Shown piece by piece: positions 58,286-62,841 of a DNA stretch of 62,841 nucleotides (the first letter of the stretch is position 1; the number at the start of each line of letters is the position of its first letter). The notes under the pieces were generated by a model. That model searched no databases, had not been told where the DNA came from, and saw only the letters and a list, made by a program, of their open reading frames with translations. The translations under genes and the position numbers were made by a program. The stretch is from Endozoicomonas sp. SESOKO1 (GTDB lineage: Bacteria; Pseudomonadota; Gammaproteobacteria; Pseudomonadales; Endozoicomonadaceae): contig NZ_JAHHPP010000055.1 of the NCBI RefSeq assembly GCF_024606265.1, forward strand, positions 1 to 62,841, written 5' to 3'.

Positions 58286-59323
58286 ATGCGTGTAGAAGCT
58301 GATATCAAGCTGGGTTTCAAAGACGTTTTGTTCCGCCCAAAGCGTTCCACCCTGAAAAGCCGTTCACAGGTAAGCCTGGAGCGCACCTTCCGATTTGTTC
58401 ACACTGACCAGGAATGGACTGGCGTACCCGTCATTGCTGCCAACATGGACACTGTCGGCACTTTCGCCATGGCACTCGCCCTGGCCGAGCACAAAATGCT
58501 GACTGCGGTTCACAAGCATTACACCGTCGAAGAGTGGCAGACCTTCCTCGACAATGCCCCTGAAGGCATCGAAAACCATATCATGGTCAGCAGCGGCACA
58601 TCCGAAAACGATTTCGAAAAAATGTCTGAAATCCTGTCCCTGAACGACAAACTCCGCTTCATCTGTATCGATGTAGCCAACGGTTACTCAGAGCATTTTG
58701 TCCAGTTCGTTGCCCGTGTTCGCCAGCGTCACCCCAACAAGGTGATTATTGCCGGTAACGTGGTTACCGGAGAAATGGTGGAAGAGTTGATCCTGAAAGG
58801 TGCTGACATTGTCAAGGTCGGTATCGGTCCTGGCTCCGTTTGCACAACCCGCGTTAAAACCGGGGTTGGCTATCCACAACTGTCCGCTGTTATTGAATGT
58901 GCCGATGCAGCCCATGGCGTTAGTGGACAGGTGATTTCCGACGGTGGCTGCACCTGTGCCGGCGACGTGTCCAAAGCCTTTGGTGGCGGCGCTGATTTTG
59001 TCATGATCGGCGGTATGTTTGCCGGTCACGATGAGTCCGGCGGCGAAATGGTAGAAGAAGATGGCAGGCAATTCCGACTGTTCTATGGCATGAGCTCCAC
59101 CACTGCCATGGACCAGCACGCTGGCGGTGTGGCCAACTACCGCGCCTCTGAAGGCAAGACCGTGAAAGTACCTTACCGCGGCGCCATTGTTGAAACCATT
59201 CAGGATATCCTCGGTGGCGTACGCTCAACCTGCACCTACGTAGGCGCCGCCCAACTGAAAGAACTGTCCAAGCGAACCACGTTTATCCGGGTTCAGGAAC
59301 AGGAAAACCGTATTTTTAACTAA
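58286..59323 (+). CDS. guaC: GMP reductase
   Basis: 345 aa (E. coli 347). IMPDH/GMPR TIM barrel with the catalytic Cys in [12 protein letters not shown]+-site segment and the NADPH/GMP-binding [20 protein letters not shown]. It deaminates GMP to IMP, linking guanine to adenine nucleotide pools. Lacks the CBS domains and the longer flap of IMP dehydrogenase, so GMP reductase is firm. A REP-like hairpin follows. Confidence 0.96.
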   Translation: MRVEADIKLGFKDVLFRPKRSTLKSRSQVSLERTFRFVHTDQEWTGVPVIAANMDTVGTFAMALALAEHKMLTAVHKHYTVEEWQTFLDNAPEGIENHIMVSSGTSENDFEKMSEILSLNDKLRFICIDVANGYSEHFVQFVARVRQRHPNKVIIAGNVVTGEMVEELILKGADIVKVGIGPGSVCTTRVKTGVGYPQLSAVIECADAAHGVSGQVISDGGCTCAGDVSKAFGGGADFVMIGGMFAGHDESGGEMVEEDGRQFRLFYGMSSTTAMDQHAGGVANYRASEGKTVKVPYRGAIVETIQDILGGVRSTCTYVGAAQLKELSKRTTFIRVQEQENRIFN

Positions 59324-59335
59324 GTTCTTCCCAAC

Positions 59336-59373
59336 CACGGAGACCACAAAGAATTTCCTTTGTGCACTCCGTG
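59336..59373. repeat. REP-like double hairpin after guaC
   Basis: CACGGAG...CTCCGTG encloses ACAAAG-AATTTC-CTTTGT, a nested perfect inverted repeat between the convergent guaC and pflA genes. It probably also ends transcription; no long T-run. Confidence 0.65.
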
Positions 59374-59393
59374 TGCTTTAGCGGTTAACACCA

Positions 59394-60125
59394 TCAATAA
59401 GCCGCAGTAATTCCCCGCTGGTCAAATTCAGCCTTGATGGCCTCAAGCTGCCCAGCTGATGGTGGCCGCACCGCTTCGAGTTCATAACTTTCTTTGAAAG
59501 CATCCCACTTATGCACGCCCAGGCTGTGGTAAGGGAGGATTTCCACCTTCTCAACACAATCCATTTTCTCCACCATCTCCGCCAGCATAGCGGCATAGAG
59601 TGGATCGACGGTGTACCCCTCGACCACCACATAGCGGATCCAGGTTGGCTTTTTCAACGCCTGCAGATGCGCGGCAAAATTGCGAGTGTACCTGCCGGTG
59701 ACATACGTCAGCTTCTGGTGCATCGCTTCGTCCATATGCTTGATATCCAGAAGCACAAGGTCGGTGTATGACAGAAGCCGCTCAATATCCGGAGTGATAT
59801 GCTTGGCAAACCCATTGGTATCCAGACAAGTATGGATATCGTGCGCTTTAAGCGCCTTGAAGAGATCGGCAACAAATTCAGCCTGGAGCAACGGCTCGCC
59901 ACCTGTCACGGTGACACCACCAGTCAGAAAGCTCTTCACCTTGAGAATCTTTTCCAGAACCTCCTCATGACTGAGCAGCTCACCGCCATCACGCAGGTCC
60001 CAGGTATCCCGGTTGTGACAGTAGCGACAGCGCATATGACAGCCCTGCATAAACACAACGAAACGGATACCCGGCCCGTCTACCGTGCCAAATGAGTCCA
60101 TGGAATGGACACGACCAAGGGACAT
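59394..60125 (-). CDS. pflA: Pyruvate formate-lyase activating enzyme
   Basis: 243 aa from MSLGRVHSMDSFGTVDGPG, chosen because AGGAGGG precedes it; the frame opens 27 codons earlier. Radical SAM enzyme with the cluster motif CHMRCRYCHN and GGVTVTGGEPLLQ. It creates the glycyl radical on PflB. E. coli PflA is 246 aa. Downstream of pflB with a terminator in between, so it may be expressed by readthrough or its own promoter. Confidence 0.96.
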   Translation of the reverse strand: MSLGRVHSMDSFGTVDGPGIRFVVFMQGCHMRCRYCHNRDTWDLRDGGELLSHEEVLEKILKVKSFLTGGVTVTGGEPLLQAEFVADLFKALKAHDIHTCLDTNGFAKHITPDIERLLSYTDLVLLDIKHMDEAMHQKLTYVTGRYTRNFAAHLQALKKPTWIRYVVVEGYTVDPLYAAMLAEMVEKMDCVEKVEILPYHSLGVHKWDAFKESYELEAVRPPSAGQLEAIKAEFDQRGITAAY

Positions 60126-60206
60126 GGCGACCCTCCTATTTACCCAACGCGTCTCTGTAAACAGCAGATCACTGTCTTTTACAAAGACCCTGAAAGCCAT
60201 CAGCAA

Positions 60207-60231
60207 AAAAGGCCAGCAGAGCTGGCCTTTT
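60207..60231 (-). terminator. Intrinsic terminator of pflB
   Basis: AAAAGGCCAGC-AGA-GCTGGCCTTTT, perfect 11-bp stem with a 3-nt loop, 26 bp past the pflB stop; on the minus strand the hairpin runs directly into a T-run. Confidence 0.88.
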
Positions 60232-60256
60232 CAAAGGTTAATTCTAGCGTTTACTG

Positions 60257-62539
60257 TTACAGCGAGCTAGTAAAGGTACGGGTGATAACGTCACGCTGCT
60301 GCTCTGGTGTCAACGAGTTGAAACGCACCGCATAACCGGAAACACGGATGGTCAGGGAAGGATACTTATCAGGGTTCTCCACGGCATCTTCCAGCATTTC
60401 ACGATTCATGACGTTTACATTCAGATGCTGACCGCCCTCATGGCCTTTCTCGTTATGGAAGTAACCATCCATCAGACCTACCAGGTTCCTGCGACGGGCG
60501 TCTTCATCCTTACCCAGCGCCTTTGGCACGATAGAGAAGGTGTAAGAAATACCATCCTTCGCATAGGCAAATGGCAGCTTGGCAACAGAACTCAGGGAAG
60601 CTACCGCACCACTGGTGTCACGACCGTGCATTGGGTTGGCACCCGGGCCAAATGGCTGGCCTGCACGACGTCCGTCTGGTGTAGTACCGGTCTTCTTGCC
60701 GTATACCACGTTAGAGGTAATGGTCAGAACGGACTGGGTTGGAATCGCATCGCGATACATCCTGTGAGAAGCGACTTTCTTCATGAACGTTTCAACCAGT
60801 TCACAGGCAATCGCATCTACACGCTCTTCGTTGTTACCAAACTTCGGAAAATCACCTTCAATTTCGAAATCGATAGCAATGCCGTCTTCATCACGCACAG
60901 GCTTGACTTTGGCGTATTTGATGGCAGACAGAGAGTCAGCAGCAACAGACAAACCGGCAATACCACAAGCCATGGTGCGAATAACATCACGATCATGCAG
61001 CGCCATCAGGGAAGCTTCATAGGAGTACTTGTCGTGCATGTAATGAATACAGTTCAGGGCAGCCACATACTGGGTCGCCAACCAATCCATAAGCGTGTCA
61101 AAACGCGCATACACATCGTCGTAATCCAGGTATTCAGACGTGATCTTGTCGGTTTTTGGACCAATCTGAACTTTCAGCTTCTCGTCAACACCGCCATTGA
61201 TAGCATACAGCAGCGTCTTGCCCAAGTTGGCACGGGCACCAAAGAACTGCATCTGCTTGCCAACAACCATAGGCGACACACAGCAGGCGATGGCGTAGTC
61301 ATCGCTGTTCATATCAGGACGCATCAGATCATCATTTTCGTACTGAATCGAGCTGGTATCAATCGACACCTTGGCACAGTACTCTTTGAAGCCCACCGGC
61401 AGCTGTTCAGACCACAGAACGGTGATGTTTGGCTCTGGAGATGGCCCCATGGTGTACATGGTGTTCAGGAAACGGAAGGCGTTTCTGGTAACCAGGGTAC
61501 GACCATCAAGACCCATACCACCGATAGACTCAGTCGCCCAGATCGGGTCGCCGGAGAACAGCTGATCGTATTCAGGGGTACGCAGGAAGCGAACCATACG
61601 CAGCTTCATTACGAAATGGTCGATCAGTTCCTGAGCATCAGTTTCAGTGATCTTACCCGCTTCCAGGTCACGCTGAATGTAGATATCCAGGAAGGTAGCC
61701 GTACGTCCCAGGGACATGGCAGCACCATTCTGGGACTTCACCGCAGCCAGGTAACCAAAGTAAGTCCACTGAACCGCTTCACGGGCAGAGGCAGCAGGAC
61801 CACTGATGTCACAACCGTATTTGCCAGCCATCTCCTTGATCTGCATCAAAGCCTTGATCTGCTCCATGATCTCTTCACGCAGCTGAATGGTGCGCTCCAG
61901 ATCATCGCCAGCATTCAGTGCTGCATCCAGGGACTTGTGCTGAGCTTTTTTATCAACAACGAGTCGATCGATACCGTACAGGGCGATTCGACGGTAGTCA
62001 CCGATAATACGACCACGGCCGTAGGCATCCGGCAGCCCGGTAATTACGCCTGACTTACGGCAGTTGCGAATGTCAGCCGTGTAAACATCGAAAACACCGG
62101 CGTTGTGAGTCTTACGATATTCAGTGAAAATCTTGTTAACCGTGTCATCCAGTTTACGGCCATAAACTTCACAGGAAGTTTCAACCATACGGATGCCACC
62201 GTTGGCAATGATGCCACGCTTCAGCGGCTTATCAGTCTGCAGGCCAACAATGGTTTCCAGATCTTTATTGATGTAGCCAGCATCATGGGAAGTAATGGTG
62301 GATGGCAGGTCGGTATCGAAATCCAGGGGGGCGTGAGTGCGATTCTCTTCCTTGATGCCTTCCATAACATCCGCCCACAGCCTGTCTGTAGCTTCAGTTG
62401 AACCGGCAAGGAAGGAACCGTCACCCTCGTAAGGAGTGTAGTTTTTCTGGATAAAGTCACGAACATTGATGCTTTCTGACCAGTCGCCGGAAGTGAATCC
62501 TTCCCATGCTGCTGGCAGTTCGCTGGTGGTTACAGTCAT
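60257..62539 (-). CDS. pflB: Pyruvate formate-lyase (formate C-acetyltransferase)
   Basis: 760 aa, E. coli PflB length. The adjacent catalytic cysteines are in IACCVSPMV (~415) and the glycyl-radical site is in RVSGYAVRF close to the C-terminus (~735). It converts pyruvate and CoA to acetyl-CoA and formate anaerobically. Activated by PflA encoded immediately downstream. A perfect FNR box lies 91 bp upstream of the start. The N-terminus ([20 protein letters not shown]) is typical. Confidence 0.97.
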   Translation of the reverse strand: MTVTTSELPAAWEGFTSGDWSESINVRDFIQKNYTPYEGDGSFLAGSTEATDRLWADVMEGIKEENRTHAPLDFDTDLPSTITSHDAGYINKDLETIVGLQTDKPLKRGIIANGGIRMVETSCEVYGRKLDDTVNKIFTEYRKTHNAGVFDVYTADIRNCRKSGVITGLPDAYGRGRIIGDYRRIALYGIDRLVVDKKAQHKSLDAALNAGDDLERTIQLREEIMEQIKALMQIKEMAGKYGCDISGPAASAREAVQWTYFGYLAAVKSQNGAAMSLGRTATFLDIYIQRDLEAGKITETDAQELIDHFVMKLRMVRFLRTPEYDQLFSGDPIWATESIGGMGLDGRTLVTRNAFRFLNTMYTMGPSPEPNITVLWSEQLPVGFKEYCAKVSIDTSSIQYENDDLMRPDMNSDDYAIACCVSPMVVGKQMQFFGARANLGKTLLYAINGGVDEKLKVQIGPKTDKITSEYLDYDDVYARFDTLMDWLATQYVAALNCIHYMHDKYSYEASLMALHDRDVIRTMACGIAGLSVAADSLSAIKYAKVKPVRDEDGIAIDFEIEGDFPKFGNNEERVDAIACELVETFMKKVASHRMYRDAIPTQSVLTITSNVVYGKKTGTTPDGRRAGQPFGPGANPMHGRDTSGAVASLSSVAKLPFAYAKDGISYTFSIVPKALGKDEDARRRNLVGLMDGYFHNEKGHEGGQHLNVNVMNREMLEDAVENPDKYPSLTIRVSGYAVRFNSLTPEQQRDVITRTFTSSL

Positions 62540-62841
62540 ACTAAGAGGCTCCTGATAGGTTGGAGATTTCTTTGGGAATGCTGCTCCCGGGTCAGTCAGA
62601 CTGCATATGGATAGAGCAGTGACACCAACTTGATCTGAATCAATGTAACAAAATCATTGTTGGCTTATCGTTTGCCTATCTCTGGTGGACGCAGACATTG
62701 TGATGGCTCATCATCACAAAAGTCCATTGCCCTGTATGGTCATACTATACGTATAAGACTGGCCAACCCGGCGAATAAGAAATACTTTCAGCCAAGGTAT
62801 CGCATGTAAGGCAATTCCACTATCAGTGTTAATACTTATTC
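62540..62841. other. pflB upstream region, end of window
   Basis: 302 bp. Apart from the FNR box at 62,630-62,643 I see no gene and no second FNR site; the end is AT-rich. The neighbouring gene lies beyond the window. Confidence 0.5.
62630..62643 (-). promoter_or_regulatory. FNR/ANR binding site upstream of pflB
   Basis: TTGATCTGAATCAA matches the FNR consensus TTGAT-N4-ATCAA exactly. Its distance to the pflB start fits activation of a promoter downstream of the site under low oxygen. Confidence 0.85.

Noticed and set aside
60425-62053. 542-codon plus-strand frame
   Set aside because: Antisense shadow of pflB; composition is odd and no start signal is present.

Overview
The window is chromosomal DNA of a Gammaproteobacterium, most likely an Endozoicomonas-like member of the Oceanospirillales. 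The evidence is gammaproteobacterial housekeeping synteny (rlmL-rmf-pyrD), RsmC, YciA, TrmN6 and GuaC, together with ankyrin-repeat proteins, a Cys-His-Asp protein and very large orphan proteins of the kind seen in animal-associated bacteria. The genus is an inference; no marker gene fixes it.

Layout. (1) 1-13,400: a complete type I-E CRISPR-Cas locus. The array has 72 repeats and 71 spacers and is transcribed leftwards. A 94-bp leader carries a promoter and a consensus IHF site. The operon order is cas3-casA-casB-casC-casD-casE-cas1-cas2. (2) 13,600-17,650: two ankyrin proteins and, convergent to them, a small papain/transglutaminase-like protein; all are candidate host-interaction proteins. 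(3) 17,700-32,700: core genes (class I fumarase, bolA, cysH, rlmL, rmf, pyrD, sstT) mixed with orphans: a truncated ferredoxin-reductase-like protein, a 544-aa membrane-anchored protein and a protein of about 1,450 aa. (4) 33,621-48,486: a 14.8-kb AT-rich element integrated in tRNA-Arg(CCT) by a tyrosine recombinase, with a 46-bp att duplication. (5) 48,600-62,841: an FlgM-like protein, an acidic disordered protein, an ABC transporter operon with a possible ZrgA/DUF2796 partner, an OmpA/TSP3 lipoprotein, a MITE-like repeat, a DMT exporter, trmN6, rsmC, yciA, udk, guaC, and pflB-pflA with an FNR box.

The integrated element is the most unusual part. It encodes an integrase, a Rha-like protein, a winged-helix-like regulator with four palindromes at its promoter, a 48-aa HTH protein inside a tightly coupled operon of small genes, and three Gln/Asn/Ala-rich proteins (163, 374 and 841 aa) that resemble podovirus internal or ejection proteins. 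I see no terminase, portal, capsid, tail or replicase gene. The hexamer TGGTTC/GAACCA recurs about 70 times in both orientations, in genes and between them, roughly ten times chance. A central 1.5-kb non-coding region holds a highly structured RNA-like segment, a (TA)14 tract, a chain of GC-rich hairpins and promoters overlapping CTCTCAGAG/CTCTGAGAG inverted repeats. This fits a phage satellite or a strongly reduced prophage with its own replication and regulatory region.

How parts work together: the cas genes encode Cascade, the Cas3 nuclease and the Cas1-Cas2 integrase, which would add spacers at the leader-proximal end near 4,370. PflA activates PflB, and the FNR box implies anaerobic induction. 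Rmf, RlmL and PyrD keep their ancestral neighbourhood. Starts have been moved from the longest open frame wherever a ribosome binding site or domain boundary favours an internal ATG; each entry says so.
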